Positions 1-11,105 of a stretch of 64,000 nt of DNA are shown here, one piece after another. Under the pieces are notes generated by a model. The model made no database searches. It was not told the origin of the DNA and was given only the letters and a program-made list of their open reading frames with translations. The translations under genes and the position numbers were made by a program. The first letter of the stretch is position 1, and each line of letters opens with the position of its first letter. Source of the DNA: Pseudomonadota bacterium (lineage in GTDB: Bacteria; Pseudomonadota; Alphaproteobacteria; Micavibrionales; UBA2020); NCBI GenBank assembly GCA_021845905.1, contig JAJZVA010000013.1, forward strand, positions 1 through 64,000, given 5' to 3'.

Positions 1-125
1 CTCATGATCTGCGGCGTCAGACTGTTCGCCAAATCAGCCTTGTCAGGCAGAGGCAGGGGCTTGTATGTCGCGCACCCGGACAAAAATCCCACGGAGGCAA
101 TCGCCAGAAGAAGACGCGTTTTCAA
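1..125 (-). CDS. 5' end of a lipoprotein gene, truncated by the window edge; possibly a TolC-family outer-membrane lipoprotein
   Basis: Reverse complement from TTG at 125 reads (M)KTRLLLAIASVGFLSGCATYKPLPLPDKADLANSLTPQIM: signal peptide with lipobox LSGC, preceded by GAGAGGAAA. Only about 41 codons are visible, so the family is a guess. Confidence 0.6.
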   Translation of the reverse strand, partial: MKTRLLLAIASVGFLSGCATYKPLPLPDKADLANSLTPQIM

Positions 126-342
126 AAGATTTCCTCTCCGTTATTTTTCCGGATCGCGGCGCAAGTTAAGGATTTCATGATAAGCCTTTGGCGAATCAAG
201 ATGTACATGCAAAGCGTACATTTCTATAGCTTAAAAAAGCAACCTTACAAAAGCCTTAAAAAGCAGATAAAATATGCATATACGGCAATGTATTATGCCA
301 GTTATTTAAAAGAGTTGACGAAATATCTATGAAACGTGTCTT

Positions 343-1356
343 TTACCATGCCATTTTATAACGTGATGGCCCAGATCCTTTTATTTTTTTATCGCTAACG
401 ACGACGCCGTTGACGACAACCGCGCCATTGCCCTCGACCACGACGCGGCCGCCGTCGACGATGATCGTGCCGTTTTGCATGACGACGCGGCCGTTATATA
501 CAACTGTTGGAGCAGGGGCCGGCGGCATGACTTTGAAGGTCGTATCACATTCCCAGACACCTTCTTCATTGACGGCGGCGTAAAACGAGTAATCAACATC
601 AGATATTTGCTCAACATCTCTGCCATTCTCCAGCAGAACGAAATGTTCACGCTGACCTTCTTTGGCGATATTGACAAGCAAAACAGCGTGATCAATTCCA
701 CTATGGTTTTTGCCTTCTGCATTGACGAGCGTTATGTACATGCGGTTGTCGGGAATACCCATCGCCAGCAAGGTATAGTATTTCAAGATCGCATAATCCT
801 CGCAGTCGCCTTCATCGGAACTCAAGGTCTCGATGGCGGAATCCCAATAATCCTCTTTTCCGTCCTGGTCTTCATCAGGGGTATATGTGACGAGCTTGTT
901 GACGGCATGGTTAACAGACCAGACTTTTTGGTAGATGGAAGCGTTCTCGAGACCGTCGAACCGATCAACGAATTTCTGAAAAGCCGCTGCATCCTTCGGG
1001 TTCTTCATCAACATAGCTTCATGCGGTTCGACGACATACATAAAGCTTTTCCTTGCATATGCCGATATACGGCCATCCTCCGCAGGCGTGATTTTTGCAA
1101 AATAAGCATCGTTCCAAAAGAAAACGCCTTTTGGAGCAGGCGCGTTGTCTGAAAGCGTTATATCCGGCGCGATGCCCAGTCTCGCCGTACGATTGTTTGT
1201 CGCCGTACTGACGCTTTCAGCATTATTCTGTTGATACTCGTATGAAGAAAACCCACAAGCGGTGCCTATTGCGAACGCTGTGGATGCAATAAGGCACGTT
1301 GCGGTGACAGAGCTGGCTTTATTGAATATTTGACGCAAGGATATTTTTTTATTCAT
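343..1356 (-). CDS. Bacterial transglutaminase-like cysteine protease (BTLCP / LapG-like, Peptidase_C93)
   Basis: Motif YWDSAIETLSSDEGDCEDYAILKYYTLLAMGIPDNRMYITLV..HAVLLV (Cys-His-Asp layout) and an N-terminal signal sequence. Confidence 0.82.
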   Translation of the reverse strand: MNKKISLRQIFNKASSVTATCLIASTAFAIGTACGFSSYEYQQNNAESVSTATNNRTARLGIAPDITLSDNAPAPKGVFFWNDAYFAKITPAEDGRISAYARKSFMYVVEPHEAMLMKNPKDAAAFQKFVDRFDGLENASIYQKVWSVNHAVNKLVTYTPDEDQDGKEDYWDSAIETLSSDEGDCEDYAILKYYTLLAMGIPDNRMYITLVNAEGKNHSGIDHAVLLVNIAKEGQREHFVLLENGRDVEQISDVDYSFYAAVNEEGVWECDTTFKVMPPAPAPTVVYNGRVVMQNGTIIVDGGRVVVEGNGAVVVNGVVVSDKKIKGSGPSRYKMAW

Positions 1357-1503
1357 CTCGAATCTCTAATTTATGAAATATAATTACGGTAATTAAACTA
1401 TCACCGTTATAAAATTAAGTAAAGTAATTTTACGATTTTTATAGTATAAAAATGCACAGATATAGTAAAAATGAATATAGAAAATTAAGAAAGGTAACGT
1501 TCC

Positions 1504-1701
1504 ATGACTTCACAAAAAGCAAATAAAACCAAGCCCGCAGATGAATTTCGCATTAAATCAGTCGTCGTCTCGCGCAAAGGCGCGGCGCTTAGGGTCGTCC
1601 GCCTGGAACTGAGCGAAGAAATGAAGCGTCAGCTGACCGTATCGGACAGCGCCGCGCGTGGCTTCCTGCGCGAAACGTCCAAGATAGGCCGCCGCCGCTA
1701 A
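1504..1701 (+). CDS. Small basic hypothetical protein (65 aa)
   Basis: ATG ORF with upstream AAGGTAAC; follows an AT-rich promoter-like region. Confidence 0.55.
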   Translation: MTSQKANKTKPADEFRIKSVVVSRKGAALRVVRLELSEEMKRQLTVSDSAARGFLRETSKIGRRR

Positions 1702-2106
1702 ATCAGGATATATTTGATCATAGCCAGAGCATCGCTTAAGTGTGGTGCGCGTGTTGCTTCATGACTTTTTGCATGAGCATGGATTGCGTTGGGCATGTGC
1801 GGGGACAAGGCGTGCCTGAAAGCCGATTTTCTGAGCCTGATATAATTGTGTGATAATGTATATTATGGGAAATATAATATTACTAACATACTGTTTTATA
1901 TATATAAAAACAAAATAACATCACAATTAAAGCTTTCATCATATCACGTCAAATTGCAAAGTTTTTGCGTGTCTGCCTGATGCGCATCATCCCGCGTGTT
2001 TTGCGTGCCTGACAAAGGCTTTTTGCGCTTTGAAGGCGACTGGAAAAATGGTAAAAATAATCAGTTATTCCAAGAACATCGCCATGAGCCAACATAGGAT
2101 TCTCCC

Positions 2107-4809
2107 GTGACCGACAATACCCTCAAAAAGACCGATATCGCGCCCATCACGATCGAGTCCGAAATGCAGACGTCGTATCTCGCTTATGCGATGAGCGTGA
2201 TCGTCAGCCGCGCGTTGCCGGACGCGCGCGACGGCCTCAAGCCCGTCCACCGCCGCATTCTTTATGCGATGCGCGAAGGCGGCTATGACAGCGGCAAGCC
2301 ATACAAGAAATCCGCGCGTATCGTCGGTGACGTCATGGGTAAATATCACCCGCACGGCGACAGCGCGATCTATGACGCATTGGCGCGCATGGCGCAGGAT
2401 TTCTCGCTGCGCGTGATGCTGATCGACGGTCAGGGCAACTTCGGCTCGATGGATGGCGATCCGCCGGCCGCGATGCGTTATACCGAAGCGCGTCTCAATA
2501 AAGTCGCCGAGACGATGCTGGAGGATATCGACAAGGAGACCGTCGACTTTCAGCCCAACTACGATGAATCCGTTTTCGAACCGAGCGTGCTCCCTGCCCG
2601 TTTTCCGAATTTGCTGGTCAACGGCGCGGCAGGCATCGCCGTCGGCATGGCAACCAACATTCCGCCGCACAACCTCGGCGAAGTGCTGGACGGTTGCTGC
2701 GCTTACGTCGACAATCCCGACATCACGATCGACGAATTGATCGACATCATTCCCGGGCCTGATTTTCCGACCGGCGGTCAGGTCTTGGGCCGCAACGGCA
2801 TTCTCGGCACGTTCCACAACGGCCGCGGCTCGATCATCATGCGCGCCAAAACCTCAATCGAGGAAATCCGCAAGGACCGCATGGCGATCATCGTCCATGA
2901 AGTGCCATATCAGGTGAACAAGGCACGCTTGCTGGAGCGCATGGCCGAATGCGTACGCGAGAAGATCATCGAAGGCATTTCCGACCTCCGCGACGAGACA
3001 GACCGCGACGGCGTGCGCGTCGTCATCGAACTCAAAAAAGACGCCATGCCGGATGTCGTGCTGAACCAGCTTTTCAAGCACACGCCGCTGCAGACGTCCT
3101 TCGGCTCCAACATGCTGGCGCTGAACTACGGCCGTCCGCAGATGATGGACCTGAAGGAATTCATCGCCGCTTTCGTCAACTTCCGCGAGGAAGTCATCAC
3201 CCGCCGCACGATTTACGAGCTCGGCAAGGCGCGCGAGCGAGCGCACATCTTGGCGGGCTTGGCCGTCGCCGTCGCCAACATCGACGAAGTGATCGCCATG
3301 ATCCGCGGCGCCAGCGACCCCAACGACGCCCGCGAAAAGCTGACCGCGCGCGAATGGAACGTCGCCGACATCGCGCCGCTGATGAAGCTGATCGACGACC
3401 CGCAATATCCGGTCAGCGCAAAGAATACCTATAAAATGTCGGACATTCAGGCCAAAGCCATCCTCGATCTCCGCCTGCACCGCCTGACGGCGCTGGAACG
3501 CGACAAAATCGGCGAAGAGCTGAAAGAAGTCACCGACATGATCGCGGAATATCTTTCCATTCTCGCCAGCCGCGAAAAACTGATGAACCTTCTGCGCGAA
3601 GAGCTGGTGGACATCAAGACCCGCTTCGCCACGCCGCGCAAGACCGAACTGATCGCCGACGAGCACGAACAAGACGTCGAAGACCTGATCCAGAAGGAAG
3701 ACATGGTCGTGACCGTCACCAACACAGGTTACGTCAAGCGCGTGCCGCTCGCCACCTACCGCGCGCAAAAGCGCGGCGGCAAGGGCCGCACAGGCATGCA
3801 GACGAAGGAAGAGGATTTCGTGACCGATCTCTTCGTCGCCAATACGCACACGCCCATCCTCTTCTTCACCACCAAGGGCATCTGCCACAAGATGAAAGTC
3901 TACAAGTTGCCGCTCGGCACGCCGCAGGCGCGTGGCAAGGCCTTCATCAACCTTCTGCCGCTGGAACAGGGCGAGACGATTTCCGTCGTCATGCCGTTAC
4001 CGGAGGATGAAAGCACGTGGGACAAGCTCGACGTCATTTTCGCCACATCCCACGGCACAGTGCGCCGCAACAGCCTTGACGATTTCCGCAACGTCCGCGC
4101 CAACGGCCTGATCGCCATGAAGCTGGAAGGCGACGAAAAACTCATAGACGTGCGTACCTGCACGGATACGGACGATATCGTCCTGTCCTCGCGCAAAGGC
4201 AAGGCCATCCGCTTCCCCGTCGCGGATTTGCGCGTGTTCAAATCCCGCGCTTCCACGGGCATCCGCGGCATCCGGCTCATGGACGGCGACCATGTCGTCT
4301 CCATCTCCATCGTCCGCCACGTCGAGGCGACGCCGGAAGAACGCATGGCTTACTTGCGCAAAGCTTCCAAGCTCCGCAATCAGGTTGAGGACATGGAAAC
4401 CGAGGGCGGCGGCGATGATGAAGAAGAAACAGCCTCCGGCAACATCGAGCTTTCGCCCGCCCGCTTCGATGAAATGGCGCAGATGGAAGATTTCCTGCTC
4501 GCCGTCACCTCCAAAGGCTTCGGCAAACGCACCTCGGCCCACGAGTACCGCATCGCTGGACGCGGCGGTTCGGGCATCTGGAACATGAAGCTCGGCAAGC
4601 GCAACGGCGAAATGGTCGGCACGTTCAAGGTACTCGACAGCGATGAAATCATGCTCGTCACCAACGGCGGCCAAATCATCCGCATGGGCGTGAAGGACGT
4701 GCGCTTCGTCGGCCGCCAGACGCAGGGCGTCACCCTCTTCCGCATCGAAGACGGCGAGGAAGTCGTCTCCGCCGCGATCATCAGGGATGACGACAATGGC
4801 GAAGAATAA
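2107..4809 (+). CDS. gyrA: DNA gyrase subunit A
   Basis: GTG start. [62 protein letters not shown], and C-terminal pinwheel repeats. Confidence 0.97.
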   Translation: MTDNTLKKTDIAPITIESEMQTSYLAYAMSVIVSRALPDARDGLKPVHRRILYAMREGGYDSGKPYKKSARIVGDVMGKYHPHGDSAIYDALARMAQDFSLRVMLIDGQGNFGSMDGDPPAAMRYTEARLNKVAETMLEDIDKETVDFQPNYDESVFEPSVLPARFPNLLVNGAAGIAVGMATNIPPHNLGEVLDGCCAYVDNPDITIDELIDIIPGPDFPTGGQVLGRNGILGTFHNGRGSIIMRAKTSIEEIRKDRMAIIVHEVPYQVNKARLLERMAECVREKIIEGISDLRDETDRDGVRVVIELKKDAMPDVVLNQLFKHTPLQTSFGSNMLALNYGRPQMMDLKEFIAAFVNFREEVITRRTIYELGKARERAHILAGLAVAVANIDEVIAMIRGASDPNDAREKLTAREWNVADIAPLMKLIDDPQYPVSAKNTYKMSDIQAKAILDLRLHRLTALERDKIGEELKEVTDMIAEYLSILASREKLMNLLREELVDIKTRFATPRKTELIADEHEQDVEDLIQKEDMVVTVTNTGYVKRVPLATYRAQKRGGKGRTGMQTKEEDFVTDLFVANTHTPILFFTTKGICHKMKVYKLPLGTPQARGKAFINLLPLEQGETISVVMPLPEDESTWDKLDVIFATSHGTVRRNSLDDFRNVRANGLIAMKLEGDEKLIDVRTCTDTDDIVLSSRKGKAIRFPVADLRVFKSRASTGIRGIRLMDGDHVVSISIVRHVEATPEERMAYLRKASKLRNQVEDMETEGGGDDEEETASGNIELSPARFDEMAQMEDFLLAVTSKGFGKRTSAHEYRIAGRGGSGIWNMKLGKRNGEMVGTFKVLDSDEIMLVTNGGQIIRMGVKDVRFVGRQTQGVTLFRIEDGEEVVSAAIIRDDDNGEE

Positions 4810-5347
4810 GCCCGTTGCCGCGAACCCCCAAAACAAGAAAATAAAGTCGCAGCCGTTAGTGGGCGTTTATCCCGGCACGTTCGATCCCGTGACGCTCGGG
4901 CATCTCGACATCATCGAGCGGGCGATGAAAGTGGTCGACCATCTCGTCGTCGGTGTCGCCGACAGCCCGGCCAAGGGACCGCTTTTTCCCGTCAAAAAAC
5001 GCGTCGAACTGATGAAGATCGACGTCGCCAACAACCGCAAGCTCAAGGGAAAATCCATCGAAGTGGTTTCCTTCAACGAACTGCTGATGGATTTCGTCAC
5101 GCGGATGAATGCGCGCGTCATCGTCCGCGGCCTGCGCGCGGTATCGGATTTCGAATACGAATTCCAGATGGCGGGCATGAACTCCTACCTCAACGGCGAC
5201 ATCGAAACAATGTTCCTGATGGCGCAAGACAAGCATCAGTTCATCTCGTCGCGCTTCGTGAAGGAGATCGGCCGCCTCGGCGGGGACATAGCGCATTTCG
5301 TCACGCCCAACGTGGCGAAAGAGCTGAAGAAAAAATTCGGCAAATAA
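4787..5347 (+). CDS. coaD: Phosphopantetheine adenylyltransferase
   Basis: [21 protein letters not shown] and [10 protein letters not shown]; overlaps the gyrA end. The start could be 4796. Confidence 0.95.
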   Translation: MTTMAKNKPVAANPQNKKIKSQPLVGVYPGTFDPVTLGHLDIIERAMKVVDHLVVGVADSPAKGPLFPVKKRVELMKIDVANNRKLKGKSIEVVSFNELLMDFVTRMNARVIVRGLRAVSDFEYEFQMAGMNSYLNGDIETMFLMAQDKHQFISSRFVKEIGRLGGDIAHFVTPNVAKELKKKFGK

Positions 5348-5360
5348 CAGGCCTTCAAAA

Positions 5361-8225
5361 TCAGGGCGTCAACGTCACAGGCAGGCCGTTATCCGGTTGC
5401 GTCACGCCGGGCGCCTGCATGTCGCGCAAAATCCCGTTTAGCGACGCCTGCCCGGGAACGGCAAGCGAGGATTTTCCCGCCGGCAAAACCGCCGGATCGT
5501 GCAGAGGTAGCGGCGGCGTGGCGGATATGTTCTTTTGCAAAGCCCCGCCATCGTTCAGCCGGTCGAGAATATCGTCGATCGGCTGATCCTTTGTTTGCCG
5601 TGATATGAATTTTTTGGCATTGTTTTTGAGCTTTTTCGCCACCACCGGCGGCGGGAGACGCTTGGCAATATAATCCTGCAGTGCTTTGCCGCCGCTTATT
5701 TTATAGTCGGATGCTGACGATGAGCGGCTTACCGTCAGCGCCGGGAAATCCTGCGGTTTCGTCATACGCAAGGCACCGGAAATATCGTAGCTTTTCGTTG
5801 CTGTATCCAGAGAACCCGTGAGACTCATTTTTTCCAAAGCATTTTCGGCACGCAGGTTTTCAATGGTGATTTTTCCATGATCAAGCTTGAATTTTCCCTG
5901 CGCGTTTTTAAAAACCGACGCACCGTCCTGATGCACGGCCTCGTTGACAAGCCTGTCGAGATCGACCGGCATCTTTTTGAGCTTGTCCAATCTTTCCGGA
6001 AGATGCTCGACGTTAAATCCGTCAACCTTCAGTTTTTCGGCGCTGAAAGAAATATCGCCTGTCGCGCTTTGCAACGCATTGTCAGCCGACGACAAGTTAA
6101 AAGCGATATCTCCCGCACCCAAGGCAAACCCTTTCAATCCGAGCTTTTTTTGCAAATCCGATAAATCCGCATTCACAACGCTACCTTTGAACGATGAGGC
6201 CCATGCGCCGGATTGCGCCGTCGCATCAAGCTCGCCCTTCAGCGTTCCGCCCCACACTTTTCCGGACGGCAAGGAGAGAGACACTGCGGACGGGGAGGAC
6301 GATTTCATGAAGAAAGACGGATGAGAAACGGTTTGCCCGTAAAGAACGATATCATCCGCCTGCCCTGCCGCCGTATAAGAATAGACACCTGACTGCGCTT
6401 CCGTGACCGCGCCTTTGATTGAAAAGCGCTTTCCTTGCAAAGGAGGCAGGGAAACGCCGAGGCTTTTTGCAATCTGCAACGCATCAGCCGCAGCGAGCGT
6501 ATAGGAAACGTTCAAGCCGGAAACAGGCGCAAGGTTCGCCACGCTACCCTTGACGCTGAAAGCATCGTTATCCGCAAGATTTCCGCTGAACTTGTCAATG
6601 GCCATTCCGTTTGCACCCGTCGCCGCATTAAAAGTTACGCCGGACATCGAAAGACCACCGGCGCTGAAGTTGTCGGCCGTGAGTTGCAAATCCGCATCGG
6701 ATTGCATGAGCGCGCCGAGAAAACCATCGGAAAAATCGGCACCGCTCCATCCGTCAAAATGCAGCACCGCGGTAAATTTCGGCTTCGCCACATGGCGGGC
6801 GACATTCAAAACGCCGGACAGTTTTTCTTTCTCCCCGAAAACGGCGCGCATGTTGTAAAAGCTCGCCTGAACAGGAGAGACTTCAACGCTGCCGTCCATT
6901 TGCATCTTCCTGAAAGGCGGATTGGCGCCGCTGAGCATGCTGAAGGCGCTTGTCGCATCGGGCGCGAAGGCATCGACCATTTTACCGAGATCATCGGTCA
7001 TGATTCGCACCTTCGTGTAAATTGCATTCCCGGAGCGTGGCATGATGCTACCGGAAAAATCTATCGCGCTCTTGCCCGGCAAGGTGATCTCTCCGGATTT
7101 GATGATCCAGTCGGTCTTTCTGGAATAAGCTGAAATATGAGCCGTTTCGAGGCGCTTGCCGTTCCACGTAACGTTATCACCCTTGAAATCCAGGCTTATC
7201 TTATAACCGTCGGGAACATCCGGATAACCCGAGGAAGAACCGCTCGTAACGATCAACCCCTTGGCTGAAAGATCGGCCCGCACGTCGCGCAGCCCTTGTT
7301 GAGGAAAGCGGACGGATATTTCGCCGCGCAGACGCCCGTGATGCCCGAAACGCGCATTTATATCCTGCACATCCAAGCTGTCCATTTTCAAAGTCATGGC
7401 GCCCGTCAGGTTGACGTCCGCGCCCCAGAAATCCAGCGCGCTCAGGGAAGGATTGTGGATCAGGCTTGCAAGGCTGCCGTTGGAAACGGAGAGCTCTCCG
7501 GCCAGGTTTATGCCGCTTTGCAGGCTGACAGTGCCGTTCATGCTGATTTGCGGCATGTTTTCGACCGGCGTGAAGGAAATTTTGACAGGCGCCGTCATGG
7601 TCCGGTCGAACACGCCCGTGTCGATTTCAATACCTGCGTTCGTCTGCTGATATTCCATGTTGCCTGAAACGGAATACGGCCCGAGCAGGGTATTCGCGCT
7701 CACGGTAAGCGTCAGATTGTCAAATGTCTTATGCGTTCCCGTTAAAAAGTTCGCGTAATGCAAGGTGCCGTCGGTAATGGTGACCTGGTTGAACTGCATG
7801 GCCTGCGCCGCCGCGCCAAGGTTGTCGGAAGGCGCGAGAAGCCCCGAAAAATTGGTTTTTCCTTCATCATTCACATCGAGGTTGAAAACCGGTTGCACCA
7901 GATCGACCGTATCCACCACGATCTTCCCCTGCAACAAAGGCGCAAGACTGACCTGCGCCTCGATGGACTTCAGCGTCATGAGCGGGTTTTTCATGGACCC
8001 GTCCGCATTTGCGACCGTCACGTTTTCAAGCAAAAGTTCCGGCTGCGGAAGGATCTGGAATGAAATATTGCCTGCGACGCTGATCTTGCGCTGAAAATAA
8101 GGCGATATCTGCGCCATAAGAGTGGATTTATGCCTGTTCCAGTTGATGAAACTCGGCGCAACAAGGCCGACGGCCAGCAATCCCAGACCGATGAAAAACA
8201 GGGTTTTGACGAGACGTGTCATCAT
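5361..8225 (-). CDS. AsmA family protein
   Basis: N-terminal TM segment followed by NRHKSTLMAQISPYFQRKISVAGNISFQILPQPELLLENVTVAN, the AsmA N-terminal pattern; long beta-rich body. Confidence 0.85.
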   Translation of the reverse strand: MMTRLVKTLFFIGLGLLAVGLVAPSFINWNRHKSTLMAQISPYFQRKISVAGNISFQILPQPELLLENVTVANADGSMKNPLMTLKSIEAQVSLAPLLQGKIVVDTVDLVQPVFNLDVNDEGKTNFSGLLAPSDNLGAAAQAMQFNQVTITDGTLHYANFLTGTHKTFDNLTLTVSANTLLGPYSVSGNMEYQQTNAGIEIDTGVFDRTMTAPVKISFTPVENMPQISMNGTVSLQSGINLAGELSVSNGSLASLIHNPSLSALDFWGADVNLTGAMTLKMDSLDVQDINARFGHHGRLRGEISVRFPQQGLRDVRADLSAKGLIVTSGSSSGYPDVPDGYKISLDFKGDNVTWNGKRLETAHISAYSRKTDWIIKSGEITLPGKSAIDFSGSIMPRSGNAIYTKVRIMTDDLGKMVDAFAPDATSAFSMLSGANPPFRKMQMDGSVEVSPVQASFYNMRAVFGEKEKLSGVLNVARHVAKPKFTAVLHFDGWSGADFSDGFLGALMQSDADLQLTADNFSAGGLSMSGVTFNAATGANGMAIDKFSGNLADNDAFSVKGSVANLAPVSGLNVSYTLAAADALQIAKSLGVSLPPLQGKRFSIKGAVTEAQSGVYSYTAAGQADDIVLYGQTVSHPSFFMKSSSPSAVSLSLPSGKVWGGTLKGELDATAQSGAWASSFKGSVVNADLSDLQKKLGLKGFALGAGDIAFNLSSADNALQSATGDISFSAEKLKVDGFNVEHLPERLDKLKKMPVDLDRLVNEAVHQDGASVFKNAQGKFKLDHGKITIENLRAENALEKMSLTGSLDTATKSYDISGALRMTKPQDFPALTVSRSSSASDYKISGGKALQDYIAKRLPPPVVAKKLKNNAKKFISRQTKDQPIDDILDRLNDGGALQKNISATPPLPLHDPAVLPAGKSSLAVPGQASLNGILRDMQAPGVTQPDNGLPVTLTP

Positions 8226-9400
8226 ATTGCGATTTCCCTTTTGCGGATAACGGATAATACTGCATCAGCGGCCTTGCGGCTGGGCGTTTCCGGATCGCCC
8301 AGCCCTATCATGATCAGCGCTTCGCGGAACCCGCGCAACTGCTCCGCGCGCGCGTCTTTGTTGTCGAGAATCTTGAACACTTCCTGCGTCATTTTTATAG
8401 ACTGGCATTGCTCCTGCAAAAGTTCGGGCACGAGCGGGCGGTTCAGCAGGATGTTCACCAGATTGACATAGGGCGTTTTGATCAGGCGCCGCGCAAACCA
8501 TGCCGTCACGGCATTGACGCGATAGGCGATGACGTGCGGCGTGTCCGCCAGCGCCAGCTCGAGAGAGACCGTGCCCGAGGCCGCCAGCGCGACGGCGCTC
8601 GCTGCGAAACAATCGAACTTGTCTTCTTCCCCGTCAATCACCAGCGGATTGATCCCTTTGCCGACGAAAAATTCCTGAATATGCGCCTTCAGATGCGGCA
8701 AGGTCGGCACGACGACCAGCATATCCGGCTTGTCGCGCAACAGCGTATCCGTCGCTTTCGTGAACCTCTCCAGAAGGCGGTTCAATTCGCCCATTCTGCT
8801 GCCCGGAAGGATGCAAAATATTTTTTGGGCCTCGTCGATATCGTATTTTTTGCGAAACCTGTCGCTGTCGCCGCGGCGGGACAACCTTTCCACAATGGGA
8901 TGCCCGACGAACGTGGCCGCAAGATCATGCTCCTCGAAATAAGGCGGCTCGAAAGGCAGCAGCGTCAGGATATGGTCGAGAAATCGCGCGACTTTCCTCG
9001 CGCGGCCAGGCCGCCATGCCCAGACGCTCGGCGCGACGTAATGGATGCAGGGGATCGCGTGCGATTTCGCCTTCACTTTTCTGACAACGCGAAAGCAAAA
9101 ATCCGGAGAATCTATCGTGACGACCGCATCCGGTTTCGATTTCAGGATCGTAGCCGCCGTTTGCCGGATGCGCTTGAGAATTTTAAACAGGCGCGGCAAA
9201 ACTTCCGCAAGCCCCATAACTGAAAGCTCTTCCATCGGAAAGAGACTTTCCAATCCTGCCTCTGCCATCAACCTGCCGCCAATGCCTGCGAACTCGACGC
9301 CTTCCGGATGTTTCGTGCGCAAGGCGCGCATCAGCGTGGCGCCGAGAAAGTCGCCGGAGGCTTCGCCCGCGATAAGAAATATGCGCAAAGGCCGGTTCAT
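8222..9400 (-). CDS. lpxB: Lipid-A-disaccharide synthase
   Basis: IFLIAGEASGDFLGATLMRAL, YVAPSVWAWRPGRA; ATGA overlap with the AsmA gene. Confidence 0.95.
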   Translation of the reverse strand: MNRPLRIFLIAGEASGDFLGATLMRALRTKHPEGVEFAGIGGRLMAEAGLESLFPMEELSVMGLAEVLPRLFKILKRIRQTAATILKSKPDAVVTIDSPDFCFRVVRKVKAKSHAIPCIHYVAPSVWAWRPGRARKVARFLDHILTLLPFEPPYFEEHDLAATFVGHPIVERLSRRGDSDRFRKKYDIDEAQKIFCILPGSRMGELNRLLERFTKATDTLLRDKPDMLVVVPTLPHLKAHIQEFFVGKGINPLVIDGEEDKFDCFAASAVALAASGTVSLELALADTPHVIAYRVNAVTAWFARRLIKTPYVNLVNILLNRPLVPELLQEQCQSIKMTQEVFKILDNKDARAEQLRGFREALIMIGLGDPETPSRKAADAVLSVIRKREIAI

Positions 9401-10212
9401 TCCGCCTTGTATCCTTTCAGGAAAATCCCGAATTTGTCCGCGGCGGCCACGGTCTCTTCACGATCGACGATCAACGACGCGCCCGCCTCGACGGCAATGC
9501 CTTCAAGCCCGGCCTCATACGCAAGCTGAACGGTGCGCAGGCCGACCGTCGGCAAATCGAGACGGTTGTCCTGTTGCGGCTTGCATCCTTTGACGAGCAC
9601 GCCGCCACGGCCTTTTTTGCGCAAATCCTTGCAGCGTTTCAAAAGCGCATCGGTTCCTTCCACGGCTTCGAGGCCCAGAACGACGCCTTGCTGCACGACG
9701 GCCGTCTGGCCGATATCAAGCGCACCGAGCGTTTTTGCCGCTTTTATCCCATAGCGCAAATCTTCTTCATTTTCCGGAGATGGTTTTTTTGCGGTCAGAA
9801 CGCCCTCCGTCGTGATCAACCCGGGATCGACTTCATGCGCGCCCAAAATCTGAAACCCTTCTTTTTCGATTTCCTCCGCCACGGCGCGGAGCAACGCGTC
9901 ATCGCCCAGCGCGGCGGGTCCAAGGCGTGCAAAAAGCTGCAATGTGCGCATGTCCGGCTTCATTTCCAGCACGTTCGGCCTGTGGACGGAGCCCGCCAGC
10001 ACAATCGTATCCACGTTTTCCGCCTTGAGAACGGCGATGGCTTCATTGGTCGCGCCAAGCTTGACGAAACGGTGCGGCAGGCCGTCAAGCGCCTCTTTAT
10101 CCGCCTGCCCTTGCAACGCGAGCACAAAAAAATCCTTCCGCGTGTTTTGGCAGGCGCGAATAAGCTTCAAGGGCAGGCTTCCGCCGCCCGCGATAATTCC
10201 AAGGCGTGACAT
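9397..10212 (-). CDS. lpxI: UDP-2,3-diacylglucosamine diphosphatase LpxI
   Basis: LGIIAGGGSLPLKLIRACQ and C-terminal GLEGIAVEAGASLIVDREETVAAADKFGIFLKGY; sits between lpxA and lpxB. Confidence 0.92.
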   Translation of the reverse strand: MSRLGIIAGGGSLPLKLIRACQNTRKDFFVLALQGQADKEALDGLPHRFVKLGATNEAIAVLKAENVDTIVLAGSVHRPNVLEMKPDMRTLQLFARLGPAALGDDALLRAVAEEIEKEGFQILGAHEVDPGLITTEGVLTAKKPSPENEEDLRYGIKAAKTLGALDIGQTAVVQQGVVLGLEAVEGTDALLKRCKDLRKKGRGGVLVKGCKPQQDNRLDLPTVGLRTVQLAYEAGLEGIAVEAGASLIVDREETVAAADKFGIFLKGYKAE

Positions 10213-10304
10213 GATGAATCATCATATACTTAAGGTATTGCTTTTTAAAGGTTTTTATTATTTTACAAAAAACCTAAAGAGATTTGAAAATGACCAAAGC
10301 GGAT

Positions 10305-11105
10305 TTAGCCTGCGGGTTTAGCCTGCAATATAGAACGTCCTTCTCGCGCGCGAATGAAATCGATGATGCGCATGACGGGCTCGTCGCCACTGAAAGTGTC
10401 CGCCGCCTTCTCCGTGCGCTCCGCCAGTGTATCGCTCGCATCCTCAAAGATCGACTTGAAAGCCTTGAGAAGCGCGCGGATCTGATCTTTGCTGAAACCG
10501 CGCCGTTCGAGACCCACATAATTCAATCCTGCGAGATGCGCCCTTTCGCCCTTGACCAGACCAAAGGGGATGACGTCGTTCTCCACGCCTGACATGCCGC
10601 CGATCATCGCATGCGCGCCAATGCGGACGAACTGGTGCACCGCCGAAAGACCGCCAAGGACGCAATAATCCCCGACATGCACATGCCCTGCCAGCGTCGC
10701 ATTGTTCGCCATGATGACGTTGTTTCCGATCACGCAGTCATGCGCGACATGCGAGGCCGTCATGAACAGGCAGTTGTCGCCTATGGCTGTTTTCAGCCCG
10801 CCGCCCGCCGTGCCGGGATTCATCGTCACATGCTCGCGGATGGTATTGCGCTTGCCGATGATGAGTTCCGATTTCTCGCCCGCGAACTTCAAATCCTGCG
10901 GCGCATGGCCGAGAGATGCGAAAGGGTAAACAACCGTTCCTTCACCGATGGTCGTGTAACCCGCGATGACGGCGTGGGATTTCAGATCCACCCCATCTCC
11001 AAGTTTCACGTTCGCTCCAACCACGCAATAAGGCCCGATTTTGACGTCCGCGCCCAACGCCGCGCCGTCTTCTATGACGGCTGTTGGATGAATGTTTTTC
11101 GTCAT
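10305..11105 (-). CDS. lpxA: UDP-N-acetylglucosamine acyltransferase
   Basis: Left-handed beta-helix hexapeptides; [38 protein letters not shown]. Start chosen at 11105 (ATGA overlap with fabZ) rather than the track's 11177. Confidence 0.95.
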   Translation of the reverse strand: MTKNIHPTAVIEDGAALGADVKIGPYCVVGANVKLGDGVDLKSHAVIAGYTTIGEGTVVYPFASLGHAPQDLKFAGEKSELIIGKRNTIREHVTMNPGTAGGGLKTAIGDNCLFMTASHVAHDCVIGNNVIMANNATLAGHVHVGDYCVLGGLSAVHQFVRIGAHAMIGGMSGVENDVIPFGLVKGERAHLAGLNYVGLERRGFSKDQIRALLKAFKSIFEDASDTLAERTEKAADTFSGDEPVMRIIDFIRAREGRSILQAKPAG

